Source: Acanthochlamys bracteata | Taxonomy: Eukaryota; Streptophyta; Magnoliopsida; Pandanales; Velloziaceae | Length of the DNA stretch: 64,000 bases | Direction of reading: 5' to 3' | Assembly: GCA_019914995.1 (NCBI GenBank) | Contig: CM034127.1 | Coordinates: forward strand, 7,130,001-7,194,000 | Part shown: positions 13,201 to 25,209 of the stretch, in pieces | Position numbering within the stretch: position 1 is the first letter of the stretch | Layout of the letters: every line of letters begins with the position of its first letter | Program-made: the position numbers and the translations under genes | The notes under the pieces: model-generated | What the model saw: the letters and a program-made list of their open reading frames with translations, nothing else | Databases searched by the model: none | What the model was told of the DNA's origin: nothing

Positions 13201-15040
13201 TAGAGGATTAGTACTATTAATGGTTCCTTTTGGAACCCTAACCATTTTTATTTTTTTAGTATTCTTTTTATACCAGCAGGAATTTATGCCATGACCTTTC
13301 CTACCATAGTGAAAACATTTAATAAAGGGAGTTGAGAAGTAAGATTCATCAGTTGTTTACTCTCTGTATATGATGCTTCTCATGTTCTGCATACTTGTTG
13401 TAGACACACTTACATCTGTATTTCAGATAGCTGGTTGAGGGTTGATTTTCATACCATACTGGTTGCTTACTAGATGTTTTAGTTGTTGTTGGTACAAATT
13501 CAACACCTTCTTTACTGTAAACGATATGTTGAGCTCCTAGCATCACATCAAGTCTTTCTTTAGCTTTTATAAATGTAGCTAGGGATGCCTCTAAGTCATT
13601 GTTCTTGTAGTGTAGGTTCTGTACATCATTTTTAAGGTCTAGTTTTCTTGATGTAGCTTCTGAATTTCCTTTTGCAACTACGTCTCCCTTTCTGAGCATT
13701 GTGTCATAGTATTTCATAAATGGTTTAAGATCTAAAATGGTTGGATATGACAGTCTGTCCACTACTCGGCACAAAACTTCATTCAGTTCCTCAAGTTCGG
13801 CAATCTTTTTTATCGTATCCACATTGACAGAGTAACTTGAGGTAGATGCACTACTGGTGAGCTTACCTCACATTCAGTTTTGCCATGGACTATATCATTT
13901 AATTGCATCAAACATTTGTTTCAATAAGCAGTGCACATAATTTAGTGTTCATATGATCATAGTCAGCATGCATTGTATCTTTGATAGCATTAGTCTTGTC
14001 TTCAGGAGTAATTTTAGTGTAAATACTTTCTTCTATAGACATTCATTCTCTTGAAATTATGCATGTATCTTTCATAGTTTTAGCATGTAGATACTTTGCA
14101 TACAATTCATCGAATTCATCTTGTAATTCTTCAATAGAGTCATCATATTCAGTGGAGCTTACCTCATCTAATTCATCGTGGTCAGCCTTTAAATATAGGT
14201 TGACTTCTTCATTTTTATATGACTCAGTTTGGCTATCTTTTGAAGAGCTTTCATCCTTATCACTCTGGCAGCCATAGCTCTTTTTCTTCTCAAGGTTAGT
14301 AATGAAAGATCTTCATCAGAGGAGTGATCACTTACTCGTTGATGATTTATTTTTAATGCTATTCCCTCAGGACTATCGTCGGTCTTTTTCAGAGACAATT
14401 TCTTGGACATCAACTTACCAATCAGCTAATCTAGTGGCATTTGTGGAAAATTGTATTTATTCTATTGCATCCACTTTTAATCCAAAGGTTGGCAACACAG
14501 CTCTCAGTCTTTTAATATTTGAGTTCTTCGGGTATGAAGGCTTTTCCTAAATTCTTCAAGGGATTTGTAATGTTAGTGAATCTAGTATACATTTGAATTA
14601 TAGTATCACATTTGTTCATTGTGAACTCATATTCTTTCATCAATAAGTTCCCCTGGTTTCCTTGACTTGCGTTAGTCCTTCATGTGTTCCTCAAGTTTCG
14701 CCCATATCCCTTTGATGTGTGGCAAACACTGATTCTGCAGAATTCATTGGAATATAATGCATGGCCATGTCATTCAGAGAGACTAGCATGTTGTCCTCAG
14801 CAGTGCATTCGCTTTCAGTCTTTGGTATTTTTGTTCCATCCGGACAAACTTTTGTTGGCATAACGGGTCCATTACCTACAATCTTTCAAAGTGAAAGATA
14901 TTGAGCTCGAGCGAAGATCATCATCTTTGTCTTCTTGTATACATAGGTGGTTCCAGGAAAGATAGGTGGCCGATTTAGATGACCTTCCTTCAAAAGCTAC
15001 AGGAACAATGTTAGCCGTATAGATCTTTTACCTCAAGGTT
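13201..15040 (-). pseudogene. Sirevirus gag (element 1)
   Basis: Starting near 15000, minus-strand codons give GRLNRPPIFPGTTYVY-like and MMIFARAQ, the N-terminal UBN2-type gag motif. A block at about 14560-14650 encodes LLMKEYEFTMNKCDTIIQMY and TRFTNI. The open segment 14189-14413 carries LKKTDDSPEGIALKI. Segment 13349-13822 is helical and charged, and ends in the conserved LDVMLGAQ/GVEFVP block. The zinc knuckle at 13276-13317 reads C-F-H-Y instead of C-F-H-C, so the second zinc ligand is lost. Multiple stops make it a pseudogene. Confidence 0.8.
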
Positions 15041-15065
15041 GTTAAACTTTTGATTTGGAGGCCCG

Positions 15066-15810
15066 CATGTAGTAGGTAGATAGCTGGCTGTGTGTATGAT
15101 AAATCCTGCAGATAGATATTAGCATAGCAGGTTTGCAGTAAGAAAATTTAACAATAAACCAAAGTTACTAAGGAAATTAATGTGGTTCGACAAACCTCTT
15201 TCGCGGATGCTCTTTCACTAGACTTTTAACAAGTTATACTTACCAAGAGCAAAGTGTTTCACTAAGTACACTTGGTTTGCAGACTTGAGTCTGTGTAATG
15301 TTTGTTTGCTCTTCTTTGAATTGCTCGGAGTGTCTCTCTACACTTAGGTTCTGCAGCTCTTGTTCTTCTAGTATTATCTGTACTTGCAGGAGGTTGCTTC
15401 TTCTTCTCATTGCAAATTTTTTCGTCAGAGTCTGCAGGTCAGTGACAAACTTCAAGGTTGAGATGAAAATATATCTAATAGACAACCAGCTGCATCATTA
15501 TTTCTATTGGCTACTCTAGTGGTAGCTTTTCCATCAGCATTAAATGCAAGAGAGAAGGAAATTCAAACCTCCCGCCTGACCACTTGCCTACTTGCTTCAG
15601 CAGACTAGGCTTCCTTTAAATTTCTTTATTCGAGTTGGCTTTATTGAAGTGATGTGGACTCTAACAACTCATTTCTTAGTTTCTTGCTTGGAGATGAGTT
15701 GAATGGTAGGTCTCTTTAGTGTATCCATTTATTTGGCTGACGTTCTTCCTGCTGACAAATGAGTCTGCTGAGTTGGTTGAATTCTTCTAAGCTTGCTGTT
15801 CACCTTTCGC
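15066..15810 (-). repeat. Sirevirus LTR fragment (element 1, gag-proximal part)
   Basis: It matches the left part of the complete LTRs at 25210-27184 and 40183-42358: GCTGTGTGTATGATAAATCC, TACGTGGTTC-like, then AAGAGCAAAGTG and the GCATTAAATGCAAGAGAGAA block at about 15540. Its left end, including TG and the primer site, is missing, and gag leader joins it directly near 15060. Similarity fades after about 15810, so only some 745 bp remain. Confidence 0.7.
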
Positions 15811-15891
15811 GACCAGTTGCATCCAGTTGCACTTGTGCCTATGATGGTCAATGTGTTGATCTTTCGCGACCAGTATTCTGTCAGTCGCTAA

Positions 15892-16119
15892 GGGTGTGTT
15901 TACCTAAAGGGTAAACTCATAAAACTTGAGCTTTTGGGAAGTGAAATTTAAAAACTTAATTAAAAATTAAAAATATTTAACAAAAAATAATTTTATATTA
16001 ATAGTAAGTTTTAAAATTGAATTAAAAAAATTTTAGAAAATTTTATTCAAATTTTTTATTTATTTTATATTAAAAGTGAGTTTTAAAAAGTAGAATTTCG
16101 AGTGAGAGTAAACACGCCC
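15892..16119. mobile_element. Tourist-like MITE (PIF/Harbinger type), 228 bp
   Basis: Ends are GGGTGTGTTTAC (left) and GTAAACACGCCC (right), inverted with one mismatch. TAA flanks both sides (15889-15891 and 16120-16122). TAA duplication with GGG...GTGTTT ends is typical of Tourist-type MITEs. The interior is AT-rich and noncoding. Confidence 0.8.
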
Positions 16120-16122
16120 TAA

Positions 16123-18274
16123 TACTCTGGTCTCAAAATGACATATTTTCTTGTAGTGTCTCTGCAATCTTATACTACTTTCTCCTTCTTTATCTCAAGG
16201 AGAAACCTACTTGGTTTGATCAAGTTGGCAATTGCTAGGATTGCATAGCTAGAATGTCAAAAAAAAAAAGGTTAACTTGACATATTCCAACTGTATGGTT
16301 TCCTCTAATAGTGTGTTTCGTGATTTCTTACACTTGATGGCTTTTGCCTATAGATGTCGATGGCTTCAATTATGTCATATGAACTAGTCATCAAAATTTA
16401 AAGACAAAGACGACATTTGATGGCACAAAATGATCCAACGGTCAGAGCAGAAAGTATTCTGGAAGTATCCTTTAATAGTCTAGTAAAATATGATTGAAGT
16501 ATTCCGAAAGTATCTCTATAGAATTTGCATGAAATATTCTTGAAGTCTTCTATAATAGTCTAGTAAAATATGATTGAAGTATTAGAAAGTATCTCTATAA
16601 AATTTGCATGAAAATATTCTTGAAGTCTTCTGTAATAGTCTAGTAAAATATGATTGCACATGCAACTAGTTGGAATGAGTAGGAACCAAAAAAAGGTTTG
16701 GGTATGTACACATATCTGGTCTATCCAATCTCGAATTCATTCTATCTAGTCACTCTGATGATTTTTCTAGGATTCATTAGTGGTTAGATTTGCCTCAGGT
16801 TTCGTCAGTGGAAACCTTATAGTATTAGCTTTCAATTTAAAAAATCAAACCAAAAGTTGGCTCAAGTAGAAAGTTATCAAGCTTCAAATTTGTTGTCCTG
16901 ATTAGTTACTCAGGTTTGTCCATGTAAGACCTATGCAATTAGCAAAGTTCTCCGATTTTTGTAGGCTTCTTTTCGGCATGAATTTCTCTAGAGTTTTGGA
17001 CTATAATAACTTCAACATGTTACTATCCATAGTAAAACTTGAAACTAAAAGCATACTCATGCCGCGACATATGCATCTACAAGGTTGATATCTAGATAGC
17101 TATCAAGCTGATCCTGTCAAGTGTTTGTGCGATCAGTGAACTTCAACAATTTTTCATGTCTTTGATACATGATAGAATTCCATTCACTTGCCTTAACTTA
17201 CTCCTTGACATATCCTATTTCAACTCAAATTAATGGATCTCCTCTTAGTCGAATGAGCTAAAGGATATTGAACTTAAAAGATAGCTTCACAATAAGCTTG
17301 TAACACTTCGAGAAAATTTCACCCTTATTCTATCCATCCACGAGTATAACATAGTTGTATTCAAAGCCTAATAAAAATCCCAAAAATATTGTTATAATCG
17401 AAATATTTGAAATAATTTAACATTATTATATTAACTTGTAAAACAATGAGGTATAGTAGATGAAATACGACACACAAATATTGAAACAAATGTTACTTTT
17501 CTCAAACAATATTAAGTGGGACCTATGCCATAGTCATGAAGAACTCATCGTTTGTTTTTCTAAGATGCAACATGTCAAGATAAAGTGGTTCATGAGAACT
17601 TAAAATAGAAAAAGAGATGACATTAAAAGACATTCGTGCTCTTTTTCATCGTATATATGCAATAGAAATAAGTACTGAAAGAAAATCACAGACATAAACA
17701 TTATTAATAATTAAGTTATGAAAGTGGACAGAAATGTGCACTCATTGTTTGCCACATTTAGCGTGGCTTTTGGGCTTTTCAAGTCCAAAAAACTCTTCCA
17801 TAGTGCTGCATAAATTCATTTTAATATTTACGAGGTACACGTAAGTTGTACGTTATAGAGTTATTACACATGTATGTTTTATAAAAAAGCCTTTTTAAAA
17901 TTCTAACAAAAGCTTTTTTTTATAAAAGCTTTATGGTTTTAGTCATCCCAAACATGTTCGAAATCTCTGTCTTGAGACACATATTCTTGCATCAAATGAC
18001 ACTTTCTCTTTGCTTGCCAAAATAATGAAAATGCACTTTGCTTGCACCAGCATAGTTCCAAGAGATCTATCAACCATTAAATCAGTGCTGAAACTAAATT
18101 AAACTGTTGTACATCCAGCAGCTACATTTGTTCATAGTATCTCAACCCTTTTAAATAGATCAATATAATTTTTTTGTTCATTATAAATTGTATTGTCCAA
18201 TTTGTAATACTCATAAACAGTGAACATACGAAGAGAACACACAAATTCACTCCTTTTCCCTTATTTTGTTCATA
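16123..18274. other. Unassigned DNA between two LTR fragments
   Basis: No coding motif was found on either strand, and it does not resemble the flanking LTRs. It contains an 80-bp-period tandem repeat (16471-16667). The LTR segment around GCATTAAATGCAAGAGAGAA occurs on both sides of it (15540 and 18290), so the two LTR pieces overlap in content and must come from different copies or from a duplication. Confidence 0.5.
16471..16667. repeat. Tandem repeat, 80-bp unit, about 2.4 copies
   Basis: AATAGTCTAGTAAAATATGA recurs at about 16474, 16554 and 16634, with GTATCTCTATARAATTTGCA and TATTCTTGAAGTCTTCT between copies. Units differ at a few positions and by short indels. Confidence 0.85.
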
Positions 18275-19377
18275 GTAGCTTTTCCATCAGCATTAAATGC
18301 AAGAGAGAAGGAAATTCAAAACTCCCGCTTGACTGCTGCCCACTTGCTCCAGCTTCTCACTTGCTTCAGCTAACATACTTTCTTTTTTGATGTGGACAGT
18401 ACTAACTTGTTTCTTGCTTTCTGACTTGGAGCTAATTTAGATTGTGAATCTCCTTTGTGAATTCATTGATCAGCATGGGCTAGTGAAGCTGTTGAGTTGC
18501 TTTAGTTCCAAAGCTTGTTGTTCACCTTCATGACTGAAAATTTGTGTTTTTAAGTGACTACACTTGAAGGATGAATCGTTGTTGATCTCCCCACTTGTAT
18601 TGATATAATCGTCATAGTTTTATAATTTCTTTTTCGAGGAAATCCAAATATGAATGTTAAAAGCATTCTGCTTATCAACGAGGTGTGGTTTTGATTGCTA
18701 CTTGCATTGTGTTCTCTATCTTCTCTAGTTGTGATTCTTTGTGATTCTTGATGTTAACTTGTAGCTAGTATGTTCCTCAGTGAACCTTCAAAGTTTGCCT
18801 TGAAATGCTTGAGAAAATCTCGATCAAATCGCATTTGAAAGTTGGCTCCACTATTGTCTGAAAATTTCTGAATCTCACTGTTTTAGATTTTCTTCCAATC
18901 TTTTACGATTTTTCTAGAGTTATGTAGAGTTCTGTTTGTTGAGCTCTTAAGTCAATGCTATTGAGTGCATGATCCCTAAATTGTGATGAGAAATTTAGAG
19001 CAAGATGGAATCAATAGCGTGCTAGAATTTATCTTGAAAGGTGTATGCTGATCATGATGGTTCGGGTTAGCTGTTTGATCCATGCAGTAATAAGACTATT
19101 TACCTAACTGCTTTTGTAGGATTCCTTTGTTTTGCCAGCGCAATGTTTCTGCCCTCTGTTGAATCTGCTTACTCTGTTTCCACACTCAAGTTTCCAAATA
19201 ATCTGGTCGACGGAAAATATTACATATATGTAGCTAGTTATTCATCTACTATGTTTATGATGGTTGTTTCTTGTGAAAATCTACATTAACTTATTTCAAA
19301 CTGTTAGTCCACCCTATTTCATAAACTACAATTTTTAATGAAATGCTATCTTTAAAATCAACCTTAGAGTTCCAACA
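18275..19377 (-). repeat. Partial LTR (element 2, 3' LTR by transcription direction)
   Basis: It matches the right half of the complete LTR at 25210-27184, from the GCATTAAATGCAAGAGAGAA block to the terminal AGAGTTCCAACA at 19377. The polypurine-tract side follows directly (minus-strand CGGAGAGAT then TGTTGGAACTCT). The left half is missing. Confidence 0.75.
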
Positions 19378-22300
19378 ATCTCTCCGTTTTTTATGATGAC
19401 AAACAATTAGGGTTTAGAAATTCTCATTATAAATAAGGGTGAACTACTCATTATAAATTAGGCTTTTTAACTAAGTACAAAATAATAACTCCTCTTCGAT
19501 GAAATACTCATTATAAATAAGTAAACTTGCTATTATTTTAAGAGACAATAGAAATTTCATTATTTCTCTTGAAAATTTCTCCTTCACGTAGTGCATATCT
19601 TTCAAGTACTAATACTCTTCCAATTTTTTGTAAACATACCAAATCACCTGCACATAGTTCTATCTCTCCCTCTTTTTGTCATCATAAAATGGGTGGAATG
19701 ATGTTATCCAATACTAACAGTCATGAAGCATGAAGTAATTTACGATTTACAATCATTCTCATTGATTCTTACTACTAAAATAGTATTACCTCTGGATGAC
19801 TAGATTGTATTAGAACTGATTTTGATACTTAGGAGATGCTTCTTGTTACTTTGGCTTGATATGCACTTTAGATACATATTCTGTTCGTGCCAGATTTTTC
19901 TCCTTCTGATGTTGATTCCTTTAAGAGGTAATTTTATATATCAACTAATCTTTTTGTATGGACTTTTTTTATTGCACTGATGGATGCTCGTCAACTAAGT
20001 TCTACAAATTATTTTCAGCAACTTCTTTTTGTAAAGAATGACACTTTCTTGCTAGCAAGAAAACCGATGCATGTCCATCTTGTAGTGCATCATAGATCCT
20101 GCTCAAATTTATCAAGTTCACAAAAAATATATATATTTCTATAAATCATAATTCATATTATGAGGACTTGAAGATTTTCTCCCCCTTAGTAAGTGCCATC
20201 TTCTATAAGGGCAACGTTCTCCTTCTCTGCTGCTAATATACTTAGCAAATTTTTACTTTAATTTATGACTTACATATAATAAGTTAATAGAAGCATTGTC
20301 AATGAAATGTTAACTTCAGTAGCATGCTTCGCTTTTAGTTTAGTGGAGTGTCCTTTCCAGTAGTTGTTGGTAGTATAGTGTATGCTCCCCCTTGGAATAT
20401 GCTCATATTCTTACTTATTTTTCCCAACTATTTTGCTCTCATATATTAGCCAACAATACTTCATCAGAAATACAGTTAGAGGTTTTGATGTATAGAAATT
20501 CCTGCATAAGGTGAATTAATATAAAGCATTTTTAGCGATTTTCTGCATCAAGCATTCTGCAGTAAATATCCTGCATATCCACATTCTCTCTTTCAATATA
20601 TATTCAATTCTTAAAATGTTCTTTGCACGATGAAGTCAGGAGCCGTTAGATATGGCATTCTTAATAGTTCTTGCAAAGAGTACCTTTTGCACAAGTCAAG
20701 ATAACATTCCCTTAGCATGCATGCTGCAGATCCTGAACTGGATTCATTACTTCTCAAAAAGATACATTTTATAAAAAATTATTACTTTCATTTCTTCCAC
20801 TTTGATTTCAAAAGCTTTACCCCTTGATATGTCCCTTTCCTTAATGACTTACCATTTGACAATCAACATGTTCCATTTGAAAAAATCAGTTATTGGCATA
20901 GGCAAATTCAACAAAACTAATTTCTAATAGCATTGACAATCAGCAAATTCCGCATTGATTATCAATTGGTGTTAGTGAACTATAAAAGAAGTGAATCATA
21001 CCTTTGGATAGCTTCCAACTTACTGTTTATTTGTCTTATCTTTGGATGACTCATTTTCTTCTTGCTGACAAGATATTTCTAGCAATTTTGGCAACATTGT
21101 GAATGTCTCTTTGTTTACTATGTGCTCCTCTTTCATTTAAAGCTTTTAAAACTTTTCAATATTCAAATTGAAGAAGGCATCGCAAAGTTAGCTTAGAGTA
21201 AGTTCTATACAAAATAGAGAAAACAAAATGCATCAATGAATCAATATATCGATAAAAATTTTCAATAATTCTTATCATTGTTGATAATACTTCCAAGTTC
21301 AATAGTTTTGTTTATTGTAATGTATAGAAGCACAAAAAAGAAACACATTCAGATTTTTAGAAACAAGCAAATTGTTTCAGTATGATTAGTCATTGAGCTT
21401 TCACTGGAGCTGAGTGGAATTTAAGGAGTTTGACTCAAAATAGTTTGGCTTAGACATTGATTGAGGGAATGTAAATGGATCACTCTTAAGTCTCTCATCT
21501 TATTTGAAGAATTCTTTTTAGCATGATAATTCAGTTTGCGTAAGCAAAAAAGATGTTGATCATTCAGTGAATTGATCTCTATACTATAAGAGAGCTTTTG
21601 TTCCAAACTCACTATCAGTCAAGATGAAAATGAAGAGTTTGGTTCCAAAGATAATTTAATTTGGATTGGAAAGAGTTTGATATAACCTATCAATAAACAA
21701 TGGTTGAAGATTTTCTTTGAAGCTCCATTTTGCCAATCACTCAAAAACAGCAAAGAGAGTTTCACAAGACTTAATTTCATATATCAAAAAGTTTTCAAAA
21801 CCATAAGAAACAATATTAGTAACTCATTTAAAAATAAAATTCTCAGATAGATAGATTTTCAAAGATAGGAAATCCATGAAATTTATATTAGCAAATAGAG
21901 CATGTTTGCAAAATCATTTACAATATTTAAAATTTGTTTTGAAAAAAATTCATTCATGATCTAAAAGCAATTATGGATCAAGGATAAAGGGCTATGAGAT
22001 CTTAACACATATCAAAATTAATAAAAGGAGGATATACATACCTCTGGATTGAGATATGATTTTTTATCTCTTCATATATAAGTTACATGTTAATGACTAT
22101 TTGTGGAGGTCAACGGACTCCTCATGCTTGATTACAAATAATGCAATTTGGAGAGGCTCATTGGAGTTCACAAGTTTCAATAGAGTGTTGTTTGTTCTAT
22201 CTAGATTCCAGCTGGCTGTTCTTTTGCCATAATGTACATTTCTTCATTGTTCTTAACTGAACCTGTAAAATAGCTGAATCTTTTCTCGCCTATATAGTTA

Positions 22301-22400
22301 GTCTTATCAAATAAACATGAATGAATTCCTCAAGTGTTAAAAGTTCTCTAAGAATGTGCTTTAGGTGCTATTGAACCACCAAAGAATTTCTTTATAACAT
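19378..22400 (-). other. Noncoding 3' internal region of element 2
   Basis: No reading frame is supported. It begins with a polypurine tract (19378-19400 read on the minus strand) and further TTTTTGTCATCAT copies near 19673, as in Sireviruses, which carry several tract-like motifs. It is similar over most of its length to 42359-45290 in element 3, for example AGTAACACTTTGTTAG-like at 20035 versus 43090, and the AAAGCTTTC...AGATGAAAA block. Confidence 0.6.
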
Positions 22401-22940
22401 ATAGAATTAAACTTGCTTCTTGGGCAAAGATTCAAGAATGTTGTCAAACTTTTTTGTAAGTTTGAAGCAAAAGCATTGTGAGAAGTCATCAATCATGATA
22501 AGATAATAGAGCTTACTTTTCTAATCTTCCAACTCTAAATGGATTAAGCAGGGTCATGTTGGAAAGGCTTATGGCTTGATTTGTTCGTAGTAGCTAAATT
22601 AATTTGATTGAAATATGTGTTAGCTTTCCTCTTTCTTGAAGTGATTCTGTTCAAGTACAATATCATTGATAATCTTTTACCCTTTTCTAAGCAATAAATT
22701 AATTATCAAAACTTGCAACATTCTAATAGTTTATACATTTTTGGACAGCAGTGCTGGCATCTGTTTTATTTTCCTTTGTTAGTATTTATCCTGCAATGGT
22801 TAGTAGCATATATACCATCTAGAAATTCTAAAACTTCATGCACACTCATATTAATATTCATCAAATGAAAGTTTTGCACACCAAAGTTTCATACCATTTC
22901 AATAGCATAAATGGATTGCAATCAGTTTGATAGTGATTGA
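22400..22940 (-). pseudogene. Protease/integrase remnant (element 2)
   Basis: Minus-strand codons near 22470-22600 decay from the HLDLFGP...SLGGKYY...VDD region of copia integrase seen at 12500-12610. Sequence near 22640-22800 matches the protease end (IENVLYVKG-type). Everything from the middle of integrase to RNase H is missing, and the copy joins the 3' noncoding region directly. The same arrangement occurs at 45290-45940. Confidence 0.55.
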
Positions 22941-23339
22941 AAAATTTTATTGAATTGCCTTTGCATCAAAACTCCAGAATTTTTCACTTTAAAAATATCC
23001 TTAGCAATTCAATGTTCATCAAACATCAATCAGCAAACATTTAATAAATTTATCTATGATAGATTCATTTCCCATATATCAGTTATGATAACTGATTATG
23101 CATCCAAATTTTAATTTTTAGAAATCTGCAAGCTTGTATTTTTCAGAAGAACATAAAAGATCATGCAAATGAACTGATAAGTTATCAAACTTCAGCAAAA
23201 ATATCAACATCAGTTTTACCAATGAGTTTCATTCGTATTTAAAAAGCTAAAAACATCGAAGCCTTGGCAATAGTTAAAATCATTTCATGATTGAATTGCT
23301 TACCTCACCGTTGAAGAATTTTTGCAAAAGGAACTTACC

Positions 23340-25160
23340 TTTTTGACACCCAAATTTCTTCGGATCCTAAAATGTTGGTGATCTTGAGAGTTTCTTTTGG
23401 CATCCACATCTTTTTTTTCATACCTTGATTTTTCTTGAATTTGGAATAAAAATGAGTCACAAATTCATTGTTGCAACATAGGAAGTGGATGGATTGCCTT
23501 GCAAAATAAAAAATTGTTTAGTAGTAAAGCATCTAGCACTTGTTCTAAAGGGATTTTCACTTACCTCTTTCTGAAGATGGTTGCTCTTAGGAATCCACAT
23601 TACCTTTGCCTTATTTTCTTTATTTTTATACCAACAAGAGCTTACCTTATGACCCTTTCTACCACAATGAAAACACTTAATAAAATGAGTACATGATTGT
23701 TCCTTGTTAATCTTATACTTACTAGAGAATACAACACTTGTAGTTTAAAATTCTGCTTGGCATTGGCTCGGTTCACAATAAGATTCTCACTACTTGCACA
23801 AACCCACTACCAATCTTTCTAAATACATTCTTTTGTGAGCCAAGTATAGCATCTAATATGTCTTTATCTTTAACATACCTCGCTAGAGAAGCTTGCAGGT
23901 CAGTGTTCTTCGCTACATTTCTCATCAGTAAGCATTCAGTGGCATATGATTTGTCTGCTTCCTTGACTTTGACAAGTTCGTCATTCAGACATTCATATTT
24001 TGCATGTGACTTGGTGTTATCTACTTCTTGCTCTTTGATCTTCTCATTTAGCTTTATAGAAATGTAGAGGTTACCGGTGCCAAAGCTACACAGGTACTTA
24101 ACAGTAGCATAGTCGTTCAACTTGGCACAAAGTTTCTCATTTGTCTAAAAAGCTTTCTTTTTTCAGCACGTAATGTATGTATCTCTGCACTTATTTGATT
24201 AGTATGCAAATCATATTCCTTGGCATTATTTTTTACCAGCAAGAGCATTATTTTTTAGTATGCAAATCACTTCTTTAGTCAACAATTCATTCTTTTCGCA
24301 TTCATATTCATGCATGCAGTTATTCATAATTTTGTTCATGCTTTTCGCATTCATATATTTACATTTAGTTCATAAAAAAACATCTTGCAATCTTCATTTG
24401 GGTCACAAGATTCATATGAGGTTACGTCATTGTATTGTTTCATTCTTGGCCATTAGACATAATCTCAACTCCTCTTAATTGGTTCCAGATTTGCTCATTA
24501 GATGAGTTTTGAGTGTTTATTACTGCATACTCCTTTTGTTCTCTTCCTTAGCTAGTTTTTACTTTTCCTCTTCTTCAGTACAGAACTGGCACATCTGAAG
24601 TGTCTCGGCTTCTTATAGTGGGAGCATTTTTCATCGATTTTCCTTTACCTTGATAAGGCTTGTTCCTCCGCTTTTCTTCTCCATTGTTTCTTCTCAATAG
24701 ATGCCTGTATTTTCTTGTTGCCAAAACAACATTATGTTCTTCTTTAGGGTAAGGGATACTTACCTCAAGCTAAGGTTATCTTCTTTGGCATTGCTCCACT
24801 TTCATTTGATGAGATTTCACCTTCATTGTATTGGCTAGACTCACATTTGCTTTCATATATTCTTTCTAACTTGAGCCAAAATTCGTTTACTGTAAAATAG
24901 AAATATGATTAAATTCAAAAGTAAAAGCACGATACAGCAATTCCAAAATATAAGAACCTAAAGAAGTAAAGTTATTATTCTCTGAAATTTGCATGATATC
25001 TGTATCTCCATCCTTGACAATCTTACATAAAAAATAGCTTTGTGGTTTTAAGAATACAGTCGACTATCTTAATCTTCCAATTATTCCCATCAAATACAAG
25101 AGGGCAGTCTAGTGGTCTTCCTTCCTTTTCAATAAAGCTTGAGCTTGACATAGGATCTTT
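23340..25160 (-). pseudogene. Sirevirus gag (element 2), intact zinc knuckle
   Basis: The N-terminus near 25060-25150 reads EGRPLDCPLVFDGNNWKIK. A long helical segment at 23773-24120 holds LQASLARYVKDKDILDAILG and SGFVQV, the conserved block before the knuckle. The zinc knuckle at 23634-23675 is a perfect C-x2-C-x4-H-x4-C (KCFHCGRKGHKVSSC). The final linker near 23350-23420 reads WMPKETLKI...EEIWVSK, the WIPKG...GPKxxWVPK motif of Sireviruses. Stops and shifts elsewhere make it non-functional as a whole. Gag would form the particle and bind RNA. Confidence 0.75.
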
Positions 25161-25195
25161 TTCTCAAGGTGTTTAAACCTTATATTTGGAGGCTT

Positions 25196-25207
25196 GCTTT
25201 GAAACCA
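25196..25207 (-). other. Primer-binding site, initiator tRNA-Met type
   Basis: Minus-strand TGGTTTCAAAGC, two nucleotides inside the LTR end at 25210. It matches the usual plant copia site TGGTATCAGAGC at 10 of 12 positions. It fixes both the LTR boundary and the direction of element 2. Confidence 0.75.
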
Positions 25208-25209
25208 AT

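Larger units (their letters stand above)
8096..15810 (-). mobile_element. Degraded Sirevirus-type Ty1/copia retrotransposon (element 1)
   Basis: Minus-strand order is LTR fragment (15066-15810), gag, protease, integrase, reverse transcriptase, RNase H, then an extra downstream frame. The order protease-integrase-RT-RNase H is diagnostic of Ty1/copia. Long gag with one zinc knuckle, and an additional frame after pol, point to Sireviruses. All frames carry stops and shifts. A hAT element (9990-10847) sits between RT and RNase H. The LTR next to gag has lost its gag-proximal end and primer site: a deletion joins the gag leader to LTR sequence near 15060. The second LTR was not recognised, so 8096 is only the last recognisable coding part. 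Confidence 0.75.

Noticed and set aside
16123..18274. Interior of the LTR split by insertion
   Set aside because: The flanking LTR pieces overlap in content, so a simple split of one LTR cannot explain it.
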